64,000 nucleotides of DNA, from assembly GCA_963965975.1 (NCBI GenBank), contig OZ014415.1:5523001-5587000 (forward strand), written 5' to 3'. This document shows, piece by piece, positions 1 through 16,543 of this stretch. The notes under the pieces were generated by a model. The model had not been told where the DNA came from. It saw only the letters and a program-made list of their open reading frames with translations, and searched no databases. Positions within the stretch are counted from its first letter, which is position 1. Each line of letters opens with the position of its first letter. The position numbers were made by a program, and so were the translations under genes. Source of the DNA: Xestospongia bergquistia (Eukaryota > Porifera > Demospongiae > Haplosclerida > Petrosiidae).

Positions 1-2789
1 CATTTCCTGAACATTCATCCATTTAGATTGATATCATTCCTCCATTTACATTCATATCATTCATCCATTTAGATTCATATAATTCATCCATTTACTGGTC
101 ATTTGTCCTCTTAGATTCATGTCATTCATCCATTTACTGATGATTCGTCCATTTAGATTCAAATCATTCATCCATTTAGATTCATATCATTAATCCATTT
201 ACTTATGATTCGTCCATTTAGATTCATGTCCTTCATCCATTTACTGATCATTCGTCCGTTTACATTCATGTCATTCATCCATTTATCGATCATTCGTCCA
301 TTTACATTCATATCATTCGTCCATTTAGATTCATATTATTCATCCATTTAGATTCATATCATTCATCCATTTACTGATGATTCGTCCATTTAGATTCATG
401 TCATTCATCCATTTACTGATGATTCGTCCATTTAGATTCATGTCAATCATCCATTTACTGATCATTCGTCCATTTAGATTCATATCATTTCTCCAATAGA
501 ATCATATCATTCTTCCATTTACTGATGATTCGTCCATTTAGATTCATGTCATTCATCCATTTCCAGATCATTCGTCCATTTATATTCATGTCCTTTAATC
601 ATTTACCGATCATTCGTCCATTTAGATTGATGTTATTCATCCATTTACTGATCATTCATCCATTAACATTCATATCATTCATCCATTTAGATTCACATTA
701 TTCATCCATTTAGATTCATATCATTCATCCATTTAATGATCATTCATCCATTTAGATTTAAGCATTCATCCATTTCCTGATAATTCATCCATTTAGATTG
801 ATATCATTCCTCCATTTACATTCATATCATTCATCAATTTACTGATGATTCGTCCACTTAGATTCATGTCATTCATCCATTACTGATCATTCGTCCATTT
901 AGATTCATATCATTCGTGCATTTACATGATTCGTCCATTTAGAGTGATGTCATTCATCCATTTATTGATCATTCTTTCATTTAGATTCATATCATTTCTC
1001 TATTTAAAGATCATTTGTCCATTTAGATTCATGTCATTCATCCATTTACTGATAATTCTTTCATTTAGATTCATATCATTCATCCATTTACTGATCATTC
1101 ACCCATTTAAATTCATGTCATTAACCCTTTTACTGATCATTCGTCCATTTAGATTTATGTCATTCATCAATTTCCTGATCATTCGTCCATTTAGATTCAT
1201 ATCATTCCTCTATTTTGATTAATGGCATTCATCCATTTACTGATCATTCGTCCATTTAGATTCATGTCATTCATCAATTTCCTGATTATTCGTCCATTTA
1301 GATTCATATCATTCCTCCATTTAGATTCACATCATTCATCCATTTACAGATGATTCGTCCATTTAGATTCATATCATTCATCCAATTACTGATCATTTGT
1401 CCATTTAGATTCATATTATTCATCCATTTAGATTCATATCATTCATCCATTTACCGATCATTTGTCCATTTATATTCATGTCATTCATCCATTAACTGAT
1501 GATTCGTCCATTTAGATTCATGTCATTCATCCATTTAATGATTATTCGTCCATTTACATTCATATAATTCATCCATTTAGATTTATATAATTCATCCATT
1601 TACTGATGATTCGTCCATTTTGATTCAAATAATTCATCCATATAGATTCATATCATTCATCCATTTACTTACGATTCGTCCATTTAGAGTCATATCATTC
1701 ATCCATTTACTGATCATTCGTCCGTTTACATTCATGTCATTCATCCATTTACTGATCATTTGTCCATTTACATTCATACCATTCATCAAATTAGATTCAT
1801 GTCTTTCATCCATTTGGATTATTGTCATTCATCCATTTACTGATCATTCGTCCATTTATATTCATGTCATTCATCCATTTACTGATCATTCGTCCATTTA
1901 GATTAATATCATTCATCCATTTACTGATCATTCGTCAATTTATATTCATGTCATTCATCCATTTACTGATCATTCGTCCATTTAGATTCATGTCATTCAT
2001 CCATTTCCTGATCATTCGTCCATTTAGATTCATATTATTCCTCCATTTAGATTCATATCCTTCATCCATTTACTGATCATTCGTCCATTTAGATTCATGT
2101 CCTTCCTCCATTTACTGATCATTCGTCCATTTAGATTAATGTTATTCATGAATTTACTGATTATTCGTCCATTTACATTCATATCATTCGTCCATTTAGA
2201 TTCACATTATTCATCCATTTAGATTCATATCATTCATCCATTTACTGATCATTCGTCCATTTAGATTCATGTCATTCATCCATTTACTGATCATTCGTCC
2301 GTTTAGATTCATGTCATTCTTCCATTTCCTGATCATTCCTCCATTTAGATTCATATTATTCCTACATTTAGATTCATATCATTCATCCATTTACTGATCA
2401 TTCGTCCATTTAAATTTATGCATTCATCCATTTACTGATCATTCGTCCATTTACATTCATATCATTCCTCCATTTACATTCATATCACTCATCCATTTAC
2501 TGATGATTCATCCATTTACATTCATGTCATTCATCCATTTACTGAACATTCGTCTATTTAGATTCATATCATTCATCCATTTACTGATCATTCGTCCATT
2601 TAGATTTATGCATTCATCCATTTCCTGATCATTCGTCCATTTACATTCATATCATTCCTCCATTTACATTCATAACATTCATCCATTTACTGGTGAATCG
2701 TCCATTTAGATTCATGTCATTCATCCATTAACTGATGATTAGTCAATTTAGATTCAAATCATTCATCCATTTAGATTCATATCATTCAT

Positions 2790-5700
2790 CAATTTACTTA
2801 TGAATCATCCATTTAGATTCAAGTCATTCGTCCATTTACATTCATGTCATTCATCCATTTACTGATCATTCGTCCATTTACATTCATGTCATTCATCCAT
2901 TTACTGATGATTCGCCATTTATATTCATATTATTCATCCATTTAGATTCATATCATTCATTCATTTACTGATCATTCGTCCATTTAGATTCATGTCATTC
3001 ATCCATTAACTGATGATTCGTCCATTTCAATTCGTGTCATTCATCCCTTTATTGATGTTTTGTCCATTTAGATTCATGTCATTCATCCTTTTATTGATCA
3101 TTCATCCATTTACATTCATATCATTCATCCATTTAGATTCATATCATTAATCAATTTACTGATCATTCTTCCATTTTGATTCATGTCATTCCTCCATTTA
3201 CTGATGATTCGCCCATTTTTATTGATGTCATTCATCCATTTACTGATGATTCGTCCATTTAGATTCATGTCATTCATCCATTTACTGATGATTCGTCCAT
3301 TTAGATTCATGTTATTCATCCATTTACTGATGATTCCTCCATTTTGATTCATGTCATTCATGCATTTCCTGATCATTCGTCCATTTAGATTCATATAATT
3401 CCTCCATTTAGATTCATATCATTCATCCATTTACTGATAATTCGTCCATTTAGATTCATGTCATTCATCCATTTACTGATCATTCGTCAATTTAGATTCA
3501 TGTCATTCATCCACTTACTGATTATTCCTCTATTTCGATTCATGTCATTCATCCATTTACTGATCATTCGTCCATTTAGATTCATATCATTCCTCCATTT
3601 AGATTCATATCATTAATCCAGTAACTGATGATTCGTATATTTTGATTTATGTCATTCATCCATTTACTGATCATTCGTACATTTACATTTATATCATTCA
3701 ACCATTTTCTGATGATTCGTCCATTTAGATTCAGGTCATTCCTCCATTTAGTTTCATATCATTCATCCAGTAACTGATGATTCGTATATTTTGATTTATG
3801 TCATTCATCCATTTACTGATCATTCGTACATTTACATTTATATCATTCAACCATTTTCTGATGATTCGTCCATTTAGATTCAGGTCATTCATCCATTTAC
3901 TGATGATCCCTCCATTTCGATTCATATCATTCATCCATTTACATTCATATCATTAATCCATTTACTGATCATTCGTCCATTTAGATTCATGTCATTCATC
4001 CATTTACTGATCATTCGTCCATTTAGATTCATATCATTCATCCATTTACATTCATATCATTCATCCATTTACAGATCATTTGTCCATTTAGATTCATGTA
4101 ATTCATCCATTTACTGATGATTCGTCCATTAGTTTCATGTCATTCATCCATTTACTGATGATTCCTCTATTTAGATTCATGTCATTCATCCATTTCCTGA
4201 TCATTCGTCCATTTAAATTCATATCATTCCTCCATTTAGATTCATGTCATTCACCCATTTACTGATGATTCGTCCATTTATATTTATGTCATTCATCTAT
4301 TTTCTGATCATTCGTCCATTTAGATTGATATCATTCATCAATTTAGATTCATATGATTCATCAATTTACTGATGATTCGTCCATTTAGATTCATGTCATT
4401 CATCCATTTATTGATGATTCGTCCATATACATTCATGTCATTCATCCATTTACTGATGATTCGTCCATTTAGATTCATGTCATTCATCCATTTATTGATG
4501 ATTCGTCCATTTAGATTCATGTCATTCATCCATTTATTGATGATTCGTCCATATACATTCATGTCATTCATCCATTTACTGATGATTCGTCCATTTAGAT
4601 TCATGTCATTCATCCATTTATTGATGATTCGTCCATTTAGATTCATGTCATTCATCCATTTACTGATCTTTCGTCCATTTAGATTCATGTCATTCATCCA
4701 TTTACTGATCATTCGTCCATTTACATTCATGTCATTTGTCCATTTAGATTCACATTATTCATCCATTTAGATTCATATCATTCATCCATTTACTGATCAT
4801 TCGTCCATTTAGGTTCATGTCATTGTCCATTTACTGATCATTCGTCCATTTAGATTTATGAATTCATCCATTTCTTGATCATTCGTCCATTTAGATTCAT
4901 ATCATTCCTCCATTTACATTCATATCATTCATCCATTTACTGATTATTCGTCCGTTTAGATTCATGTCATTCATCCATTTACTGATCATACGTCCATTTA
5001 GATTCATGTCATTCACACATTTAATTATGATTCGTCCCTTTAGAGTCATATCATTCATCCATTTACTGATCATTAGTCCGTTTAGGTTCATGTCATTCAT
5101 CCATTTACTGATCATTCGTCCATTTAGATTCATGTCATTCATCCATTTACTGATCATTCGTCCATTTACATTCATATCATTTGTCCATTTAGATTCATGT
5201 CATTGTCCATTTACTGATCATTCGTCATTTAGATTTATGAATTCATCCATTTCTTGATCATTCGTCCATTTAGATTCATATCATTCCTCCATTTACATTC
5301 ATATCATTCATCCATTTACTGATTATTCGTCCGTTTAGATTCATGTCATTCATCCATTTACTGATCATACGTCTATTTAGATTCATGTCATTCATCCATT
5401 TAATTATGATTCGTCCATTTAGAGTCATATCATTCATCCATTTACTGATCATTTGTCCGTTTAGGTTCATGTCATTCATCCATTTACTGATCATTCGTCC
5501 ATTTAGATTCATGTCATTCATTCATTTACTGATCATTCAACCATTTAGATTCATACCATTCATCCATTTAGATTCATATCATTCATCCATTTATTAAGAT
5601 TCGTTCATTTAGATTCATGTCATTCATCCATTTACTGATCATTCGTCCATTTACATTCATGTCATTGATCCAATTACTGATCATTCCTCCATTTACAATC

Positions 5701-6400
5701 ATATCATTCATCCATTTAGATTCATATAATTCATGCATTTACTGGTCATTCGTCCATTTAGATTCAAATCATTCATGCATTTAGATTCATATCATTCATC
5801 CATTTACTTATGATTCGTCCATTTAGAGTCATGTCATTCATCCATTTACTGATCATTCGTCCGTTTACATTCATATCATTCATCCATTTACTGATCATTC
5901 GTCCATTTACATTCATATCATTCGTCCATTTAGATTCATATTATTCATTCATTTAAATTCATATCATTCATCCCTTTACTGATGATTCGTCCATTTATAT
6001 TCATGTCATTCATCCATTTACTGATCATTCGTCCATTTAGATTAATATCATTCATTCATTTACTGATCATTCGTCCGTTTAGATTCATGCCATTCATCCA
6101 TTTACTGATCATTCGTCCATTTAGATTCATGTCATTCGTCCATTTCCTTATCATTTGTCCATTTAGAGTCATATCATTCCTCCATTTAGGTTCATATCAT
6201 TCATCCATTTAGATTCATGTCATTCATCCATTTACTGATCATTCGTCCATTTAGATTAATATCCTTCATCCATTTACTGATCATTTGTGCATTTAGATTC
6301 ATATCATTCCTCCATTTAGATTCATATCATTCATCCATTTAGATTCATGTCATTCATCCATTTACTGATCATTCGTCCATTTAGATTCATGTTCTTCAAC
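2790..6400. repeat. Older higher-order repeat, left copy
   Basis: The order of private variants here recurs, diverged, at about 17,275-19,600. Examples: an ACTTATGAATCATCC variant near 2,800 and 17,284; a CCATTAGTTTCATG deletion variant near 4,127 and 18,019; an ATTTGTCCATTTAGATTCAC variant near 4,733 and 18,403. The offset falls from about 14.5 kb to 13.3 kb along the match, so the right copy has lost units. Removing the recent 5.9-kb duplication leaves an ancestral period of roughly 7.4-8.6 kb. Confidence 0.75.
3613..3900. repeat. 149-bp local duplication in the array
   Basis: A block with the variant GTAACTGATGATTCGTATAT occurs at 3621 and again at 3770, each time followed by the same series of unusual units. 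This is a small unequal-exchange product. Confidence 0.8.
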
Positions 6401-9400
6401 CATTTACTGATCATTCGTCCATTTAGATTCATATCATTCCTCCATTTAGATTCATGACATTCATCCATTTACTAATGTTTCGTCCATTTAGATTCATGTC
6501 ATTCATCCATTTACTGATCATTCGTCAATTTACATTCACGTTATTCATCCATTTACTGATCATTTGTCCATTTAGATTCATATTATTCCTCTAGTTAGAT
6601 TCATATTATTCATCCATTTACCGATTACTTGTCCATTTATATTCATGTCATTCATCCATTTAATGATGATTTGTCCATTTAGATTCATGTCATTCATCCA
6701 TTTACTAATCATTCGTCCATTTTGATTCATGTCATTCATCCATTTACTGTTGATTCGTCCATTTAGATTCATGTCATTCATCCATTTACAGATCATTTGT
6801 CCGTTTAGATTCATATTATTAATCCATTTAGATTCATATCATTCATCCATTTACCGATCATTCGTCCATTTTGATTCATGTCATTCATCCATTTACTGAT
6901 CATTCATCCATTTAGATTCATGTAATTCATTAATTTACTGATCATTTGTCTATTTATATTCATATTATTCATCCATTTAGATTAATATCATTCATTCATT
7001 TATTGATCATTCGTCCATTTACATTCATATCATTCATCCATTTACTGACCTTTCATCCATTTAGATTCATGTCATTCATTCATTTACTGATGATTCGTCC
7101 ATTTAGATTCATGTCATTCATCCATTTACTGTTGAATCGTCCATTTAGATTCATGTCATTAATCCATTTACAGATCATTCGTCCATTTAGATTCATATTA
7201 TTAATCCATTTAGATTCATATCATTCATCCATTTACCAATCATTCGTCCATTTAGATTCATGTCATTCATCCCTTTACAGATCATTCGTCTATTAAGATT
7301 CATATTATTAATCAATTTAGATTCATATCATTTATCCATTTACTGATCATTCGTCCATTTAGATTCATGTCATTAATCCATTTACTGGTAATTCGTCCAC
7401 TTAGATTCATGTCATTCATCCATTTACTGATGATTCCTCCTTTTAGATTCTTGTCATTCATCCATTTACTGATCATTCTTCCTTTTAAATTAAAGTCATT
7501 CATCCATTTACTGTTCATTCGTACATTTAGATTCATGTCATTACTCCATTTAAGGATCATTCGCCATTTATATTCATATTATTCATCCATTTAGATTCAT
7601 ATCATTCATCCATTACCGATCATTCGTCCATTTACATTTATGTCATTCATCCTTTTACTGAACATTCGTCCGTTTAGATTCATGTCAATCATCCATTTAC
7701 CGATGATTTGTCCATTTAGATTCATGTCATTCATCCATTTACTGTTTGATTAGTCCATTTAGATTCATGTCATTAATCGATTTACTGATCATTCGCCATT
7801 TATATTCATATCATTCCTCCATTTATATTCATATCATTCATCCATTTACCGATCATTCGTCCATTTACATTCATGTCATTCATCCATTTTCTGATCATTC
7901 GTCCATTTAGATTCATGTCATTCATCCATTTACTGACGATTTCTCCATTTAGGTTCATGTCATTTATCCATTTACTGTTGATTTGTCCATTTAGATTCAT
8001 GTCATTCATCCATTTACAGATCACTTGTCCATTTAGATTCATGGCATTCATCCATTTATTGACCATTCATCCATTTCGATTCATATCATTCATCCTTTTA
8101 CTGATCATTCGTCCATTTACATTCATGTCATACATCCACATATTGATTATTTGTCCATTTAGGTTGATTTCATTCAATCATTCACTGATCATTCGTCCAT
8201 TTACATTCACATCATTCATCCATTTACTGATCATTCATCCATTAAGATTCATGTAATTCATCCATTTAATGATGATTCGTACATTTAGATTCATGTCATT
8301 CATTCGTCCATTTACATTCTTGTCATTCATCCATTTACTGATCATTTGTCCATTCAGATTCATGTCATTCATCCAATTACTGATGATTCATCCATTAAAA
8401 TTCATGTCATTCATCCATTTACTGATCATTCGTCCATTTATATTCATAATATTCATCCATTTAGATTCATATCATTCATCCATTTACCGATCATTCGTCC
8501 ATTTACATTAATGTCATTCATCCATTTCCTGATCATTCGTCCATTTAGATTCATATAATTCATCCATTTACAGATAATTCGTCCATTTTGATTCATGTCA
8601 TTCATCCATTTACTGATCATTCGTCCATTTATATTCATATTATTCATTCATTTAGATTCATATCTTTCATCCATTTACTGATCATTCGTACATTTAGATT
8701 AATATGATTCATCCATTTACTGATGATTCGTCCATTTAGAGTCATGTCATTCATCCATTTATTGATGATTTGTCCATTTAGAGTCATGTCATTCATCCAT
8801 TTACTGATAATTCGTCCATTTAGATTCATATTATTCATCCATTTAGATTCATATCTTTCATCCATTTACTGATCATTCGTACATTTAGATTAATATGATT
8901 CATCCATTTACTGATGATTCGTCCATTTAGAGTCATGTCATTCATCCATTTATTGATGATTTGTCCATTTAGAGTCATGTCATTCATCCATTTACTGATA
9001 ATTCGTCCATTTAGATTCATATTATTCATCCATTTAGATTCATATCATTTATCTATTTAGATTCATTTTATTCACCCATTTACTGATCATTTGTCCATTT
9101 AGATTCAAATTATTCATCCATTTAGATTCATATCATTCATCCATTTACCGATGATTTGTCCATTTATATTCATGTCATTCATCCATTAACTGATGATTCC
9201 TCCATTTAGATTCATGTAATTCATCCATTTACAGATCTTTCATCCATTTAGATTCATATTATTAATCCATTTAGATTCATATCATTCATCAGTTTACAGA
9301 TCATTCGTCCACTTAGATTCATGTCATTCATCCATTTACTGATCATTCGTCCATTTAGATTCATGTCATTCATCCATTTAATGATCATTCGTCCATTTAC

Positions 9401-10605
9401 ATTCATATCATTCATCCATTTAGATTCATATAATTCATCCATTTACTGGTCATTCGTCCATTTAGATTCATGTCATTCATCCATTTATTGATGATTCGTC
9501 CATTTAGATTCAAATCATTCATCCATTTAGATTCATATCATTCATCCATTTGCTAACAATTCATCCATTTAGAGTCATGTCATTCATCCATTTTCTGATC
9601 ATTCGTCCGTTTACATTCATGTCATTCATCCATTTACTGATCATTCGTCCATTTACATTCATATCATTCGTCCATTTAGATTCATGTCATTCATCCATTT
9701 GGATTCTTGTCATTCATCCATTTACTGATCATTCGTCCATTAACATTCATGTCATTCATCTATTTACTGATCATTCGTCCATTTAGATTAATATCATTCA
9801 TCCATTTACTGATCATTCGTCCGTTTAGATTCATGTCTTTCATCCATTTACTGATCATTCGTCCATTTAGATTCATGTCATTCATTACTTTCCTGATCAT
9901 TCGTCCATTTAGATTCATATAATTCCTTCATTTAGATTCATATCATTCATCCATTTACTGATGATTCATCCTTTTAGATTCATGTCCTTCATCCATTTAC
10001 TGATCATTCGTCCATTTAGATTCATGTCTTTCTTCCATTTACTGATCATTCGTCCATTTAGTTTAATGTTATTCAATCATTTACTGATCATTCGTCCATT
10101 TACTATCACATTATTCGTCCATTTAGATTCACATTATTCATCAATTTAGATTGATACCTTTCATCCATTTACTGATGATTCGTCCATTTAGATTCATGTC
10201 ATTCATCCATTTACTGATCATTCGTCCATTTAGATTCATATCCTTCATCCATTTGCTCATCATTCGTCCGTTTAGATTCATGTCATTCATCTATTTCCTG
10301 ATCATTCTTCCATTTAAATTCATATCATTCGTCCATTTAGATTCATATTATTCATCCATTTAGATTCATATCATTCATTCATTTACTGATCATTCGTTCG
10401 TTTAGATTCATGTCATTCATCCATTTACTGATCATTCGTCCGTTTAGATTCATGTCATTCATCCATTTCCTGATCATTCGTCCATTTACATTCATGTCAT
10501 TCCTCCATTTGGATTCATATCATTCATCCATTTACTGATGATTCATCCATTTAGCTTCATGTCATTCATCCATTTCCTGATCATTCGTCCATTTAGATTC
10601 ATGTT
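4692..10605. repeat. 5.9-kb tandem duplication, copy 1
   Basis: This block recurs 5,914 bp downstream. All conceptual peptides I compared across the two copies are identical, including their private mutations. The left edge of identity is at 4692/10606 (4691 is C, 10605 is T). Identity carries on past the copy boundary to 10629/16543. The period is not a multiple of 42, as expected from accumulated indels and extra 23-bp half-units. Confidence 0.93.
8644..9030. repeat. 191-bp local duplication in the array
   Basis: Two consecutive 191-bp copies carry the same private variants (ATCTTTCATCC, CGTACATTTAGATTAATATG, and TTAGAGTCATG twice). The pair is present again at 14,558-14,944 inside the second 5.9-kb copy, so it predates that duplication. 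Confidence 0.85.
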
Positions 10606-13600
10606 ATTCATCCATTTACTGATCATTCGTCCATTTACATTCATGTCATTTGTCCATTTAGATTCACATTATTCATCCATTTAGATTCATATCATTCATC
10701 CATTTACTGATCATTCGTCCATTTAGGTTCATGTCATTGTCCATTTACTGATCATTCGTCCATTTAGATTTATGAATTCATCCATTTCTTGATCATTCGT
10801 CCATTTAGATTCATATCATTCCTCCATTTACATTCATATCATTCATCCATTTACTGATTATTCGTCCGTTTAGATTCATGTCATTCATCCATTTACTGAT
10901 CATACGTCCATTTAGATTCATGTCATTCACACATTTAATTATGATTCGTCCCTTTAGAGTCATATCATTCATCCATTTACTGATCATTAGTCCGTTTAGG
11001 TTCATGTCATTCATCCATTTACTGATCATTCGTCCATTTAGATTCATGTCATTCATCCATTTACTGATCATTCGTCCATTTACATTCATATCATTTGTCC
11101 ATTTAGATTCATGTCATTGTCCATTTACTGATCATTCGTCATTTAGATTTATGAATTCATCCATTTCTTGATCATTCGTCCATTTAGATTCATATCATTC
11201 CTCCATTTACATTCATATCATTCATCCATTTACTGATTATTCGTCCGTTTAGATTCATGTCATTCATCCATTTACTGATCATACGTCTATTTAGATTCAT
11301 GTCATTCATCCATTTAATTATGATTCGTCCATTTAGAGTCATATCATTCATCCATTTACTGATCATTTGTCCGTTTAGGTTCATGTCATTCATCCATTTA
11401 CTGATCATTCGTCCATTTAGATTCATGTCATTCATTCATTTACTGATCATTCAACCATTTAGATTCATACCATTCATCCATTTAGATTCATATCATTCAT
11501 CCATTTATTAAGATTCGTTCATTTAGATTCATGTCATTCATCCATTTACTGATCATTCGTCCATTTACATTCATGTCATTGATCCAATTACTGATCATTC
11601 CTCCATTTACAATCATATCATTCATCCATTTAGATTCATATAATTCATGCATTTACTGGTCATTCGTCCATTTAGATTCAAATCATTCATGCATTTAGAT
11701 TCATATCATTCATCCATTTACTTATGATTCGTCCATTTAGAGTCATGTCATTCATCCATTTACTGATCATTCGTCCGTTTACATTCATATCATTCATCCA
11801 TTTACTGATCATTCGTCCATTTACATTCATATCATTCGTCCATTTAGATTCATATTATTCATTCATTTAAATTCATATCATTCATCCCTTTACTGATGAT
11901 TCGTCCATTTATATTCATGTCATTCATCCATTTACTGATCATTCGTCCATTTAGATTAATATCATTCATTCATTTACTGATCATTCGTCCGTTTAGATTC
12001 ATGCCATTCATCCATTTACTGATCATTCGTCCATTTAGATTCATGTCATTCGTCCATTTCCTTATCATTTGTCCATTTAGAGTCATATCATTCCTCCATT
12101 TAGGTTCATATCATTCATCCATTTAGATTCATGTCATTCATCCATTTACTGATCATTCGTCCATTTAGATTAATATCCTTCATCCATTTACTGATCATTT
12201 GTGCATTTAGATTCATATCATTCCTCCATTTAGATTCATATCATTCATCCATTTAGATTCATGTCATTCATCCATTTACTGATCATTCGTCCATTTAGAT
12301 TCATGTTCTTCAACCATTTACTGATCATTCGTCCATTTAGATTCATATCATTCCTCCATTTAGATTCATGACATTCATCCATTTACTAATGTTTCGTCCA
12401 TTTAGATTCATGTCATTCATCCATTTACTGATCATTCGTCAATTTACATTCACGTTATTCATCCATTTACTGATCATTTGTCCATTTAGATTCATATTAT
12501 TCCTCTAGTTAGATTCATATTATTCATCCATTTACCGATTACTTGTCCATTTATATTCATGTCATTCATCCATTTAATGATGATTTGTCCATTTAGATTC
12601 ATGTCATTCATCCATTTACTAATCATTCGTCCATTTTGATTCATGTCATTCATCCATTTACTGTTGATTCGTCCATTTAGATTCATGTCATTCATCCATT
12701 TACAGATCATTTGTCCGTTTAGATTCATATTATTAATCCATTTAGATTCATATCATTCATCCATTTACCGATCATTCGTCCATTTTGATTCATGTCATTC
12801 ATCCATTTACTGATCATTCATCCATTTAGATTCATGTAATTCATTAATTTACTGATCATTTGTCTATTTATATTCATATTATTCATCCATTTAGATTAAT
12901 ATCATTCATTCATTTATTGATCATTCGTCCATTTACATTCATATCATTCATCCATTTACTGACCTTTCATCCATTTAGATTCATGTCATTCATTCATTTA
13001 CTGATGATTCGTCCATTTAGATTCATGTCATTCATCCATTTACTGTTGAATCGTCCATTTAGATTCATGTCATTAATCCATTTACAGATCATTCGTCCAT
13101 TTAGATTCATATTATTAATCCATTTAGATTCATATCATTCATCCATTTACCAATCATTCGTCCATTTAGATTCATGTCATTCATCCCTTTACAGATCATT
13201 CGTCTATTAAGATTCATATTATTAATCAATTTAGATTCATATCATTTATCCATTTACTGATCATTCGTCCATTTAGATTCATGTCATTAATCCATTTACT
13301 GGTAATTCGTCCACTTAGATTCATGTCATTCATCCATTTACTGATGATTCCTCCTTTTAGATTCTTGTCATTCATCCATTTACTGATCATTCTTCCTTTT
13401 AAATTAAAGTCATTCATCCATTTACTGTTCATTCGTACATTTAGATTCATGTCATTACTCCATTTAAGGATCATTCGCCATTTATATTCATATTATTCAT
13501 CCATTTAGATTCATATCATTCATCCATTACCGATCATTCGTCCATTTACATTTATGTCATTCATCCTTTTACTGAACATTCGTCCGTTTAGATTCATGTC

Positions 13601-16543
13601 AATCATCCATTTACCGATGATTTGTCCATTTAGATTCATGTCATTCATCCATTTACTGTTTGATTAGTCCATTTAGATTCATGTCATTAATCGATTTACT
13701 GATCATTCGCCATTTATATTCATATCATTCCTCCATTTATATTCATATCATTCATCCATTTACCGATCATTCGTCCATTTACATTCATGTCATTCATCCA
13801 TTTTCTGATCATTCGTCCATTTAGATTCATGTCATTCATCCATTTACTGACGATTTCTCCATTTAGGTTCATGTCATTTATCCATTTACTGTTGATTTGT
13901 CCATTTAGATTCATGTCATTCATCCATTTACAGATCACTTGTCCATTTAGATTCATGGCATTCATCCATTTATTGACCATTCATCCATTTCGATTCATAT
14001 CATTCATCCTTTTACTGATCATTCGTCCATTTACATTCATGTCATACATCCACATATTGATTATTTGTCCATTTAGGTTGATTTCATTCAATCATTCACT
14101 GATCATTCGTCCATTTACATTCACATCATTCATCCATTTACTGATCATTCATCCATTAAGATTCATGTAATTCATCCATTTAATGATGATTCGTACATTT
14201 AGATTCATGTCATTCATTCGTCCATTTACATTCTTGTCATTCATCCATTTACTGATCATTTGTCCATTCAGATTCATGTCATTCATCCAATTACTGATGA
14301 TTCATCCATTAAAATTCATGTCATTCATCCATTTACTGATCATTCGTCCATTTATATTCATAATATTCATCCATTTAGATTCATATCATTCATCCATTTA
14401 CCGATCATTCGTCCATTTACATTAATGTCATTCATCCATTTCCTGATCATTCGTCCATTTAGATTCATATAATTCATCCATTTACAGATAATTCGTCCAT
14501 TTTGATTCATGTCATTCATCCATTTACTGATCATTCGTCCATTTATATTCATATTATTCATTCATTTAGATTCATATCTTTCATCCATTTACTGATCATT
14601 CGTACATTTAGATTAATATGATTCATCCATTTACTGATGATTCGTCCATTTAGAGTCATGTCATTCATCCATTTATTGATGATTTGTCCATTTAGAGTCA
14701 TGTCATTCATCCATTTACTGATAATTCGTCCATTTAGATTCATATTATTCATCCATTTAGATTCATATCTTTCATCCATTTACTGATCATTCGTACATTT
14801 AGATTAATATGATTCATCCATTTACTGATGATTCGTCCATTTAGAGTCATGTCATTCATCCATTTATTGATGATTTGTCCATTTAGAGTCATGTCATTCA
14901 TCCATTTACTGATAATTCGTCCATTTAGATTCATATTATTCATCCATTTAGATTCATATCATTTATCTATTTAGATTCATTTTATTCACCCATTTACTGA
15001 TCATTTGTCCATTTAGATTCAAATTATTCATCCATTTAGATTCATATCATTCATCCATTTACCGATGATTTGTCCATTTATATTCATGTCATTCATCCAT
15101 TAACTGATGATTCCTCCATTTAGATTCATGTAATTCATCCATTTACAGATCTTTCATCCATTTAGATTCATATTATTAATCCATTTAGATTCATATCATT
15201 CATCAGTTTACAGATCATTCGTCCACTTAGATTCATGTCATTCATCCATTTACTGATCATTCGTCCATTTAGATTCATGTCATTCATCCATTTAATGATC
15301 ATTCGTCCATTTACATTCATATCATTCATCCATTTAGATTCATATAATTCATCCATTTACTGGTCATTCGTCCATTTAGATTCATGTCATTCATCCATTT
15401 ATTGATGATTCGTCCATTTAGATTCAAATCATTCATCCATTTAGATTCATATCATTCATCCATTTGCTAACAATTCATCCATTTAGAGTCATGTCATTCA
15501 TCCATTTTCTGATCATTCGTCCGTTTACATTCATGTCATTCATCCATTTACTGATCATTCGTCCATTTACATTCATATCATTCGTCCATTTAGATTCATG
15601 TCATTCATCCATTTGGATTCTTGTCATTCATCCATTTACTGATCATTCGTCCATTAACATTCATGTCATTCATCTATTTACTGATCATTCGTCCATTTAG
15701 ATTAATATCATTCATCCATTTACTGATCATTCGTCCGTTTAGATTCATGTCTTTCATCCATTTACTGATCATTCGTCCATTTAGATTCATGTCATTCATT
15801 ACTTTCCTGATCATTCGTCCATTTAGATTCATATAATTCCTTCATTTAGATTCATATCATTCATCCATTTACTGATGATTCATCCTTTTAGATTCATGTC
15901 CTTCATCCATTTACTGATCATTCGTCCATTTAGATTCATGTCTTTCTTCCATTTACTGATCATTCGTCCATTTAGTTTAATGTTATTCAATCATTTACTG
16001 ATCATTCGTCCATTTACTATCACATTATTCGTCCATTTAGATTCACATTATTCATCAATTTAGATTGATACCTTTCATCCATTTACTGATGATTCGTCCA
16101 TTTAGATTCATGTCATTCATCCATTTACTGATCATTCGTCCATTTAGATTCATATCCTTCATCCATTTGCTCATCATTCGTCCGTTTAGATTCATGTCAT
16201 TCATCTATTTCCTGATCATTCTTCCATTTAAATTCATATCATTCGTCCATTTAGATTCATATTATTCATCCATTTAGATTCATATCATTCATTCATTTAC
16301 TGATCATTCGTTCGTTTAGATTCATGTCATTCATCCATTTACTGATCATTCGTCCGTTTAGATTCATGTCATTCATCCATTTCCTGATCATTCGTCCATT
16401 TACATTCATGTCATTCCTCCATTTGGATTCATATCATTCATCCATTTACTGATGATTCATCCATTTAGCTTCATGTCATTCATCCATTTCCTGATCATTC
16501 GTCCATTTAGATTCATGTTATTCATCCATTTACTGATCATTCG
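10606..16543. repeat. 5.9-kb tandem duplication, copy 2
   Basis: Second copy of 4692-10629. Identity ends at 16544, where C replaces T of 10630 and the arrays diverge. I found no difference inside, which implies a very recent event, active homogenisation, or an assembly artefact. Confidence 0.93.

Noticed and set aside
4338..4770. Open frames up to 132 codons on both strands in the satellite, and a 212-codon frame at 22944-23582
   Set aside because: They are a by-product of a 42-bp period divisible by 3 and lacking stops in several frames. The peptides are pure 14-residue repeats with no start context, splice signals or domain.
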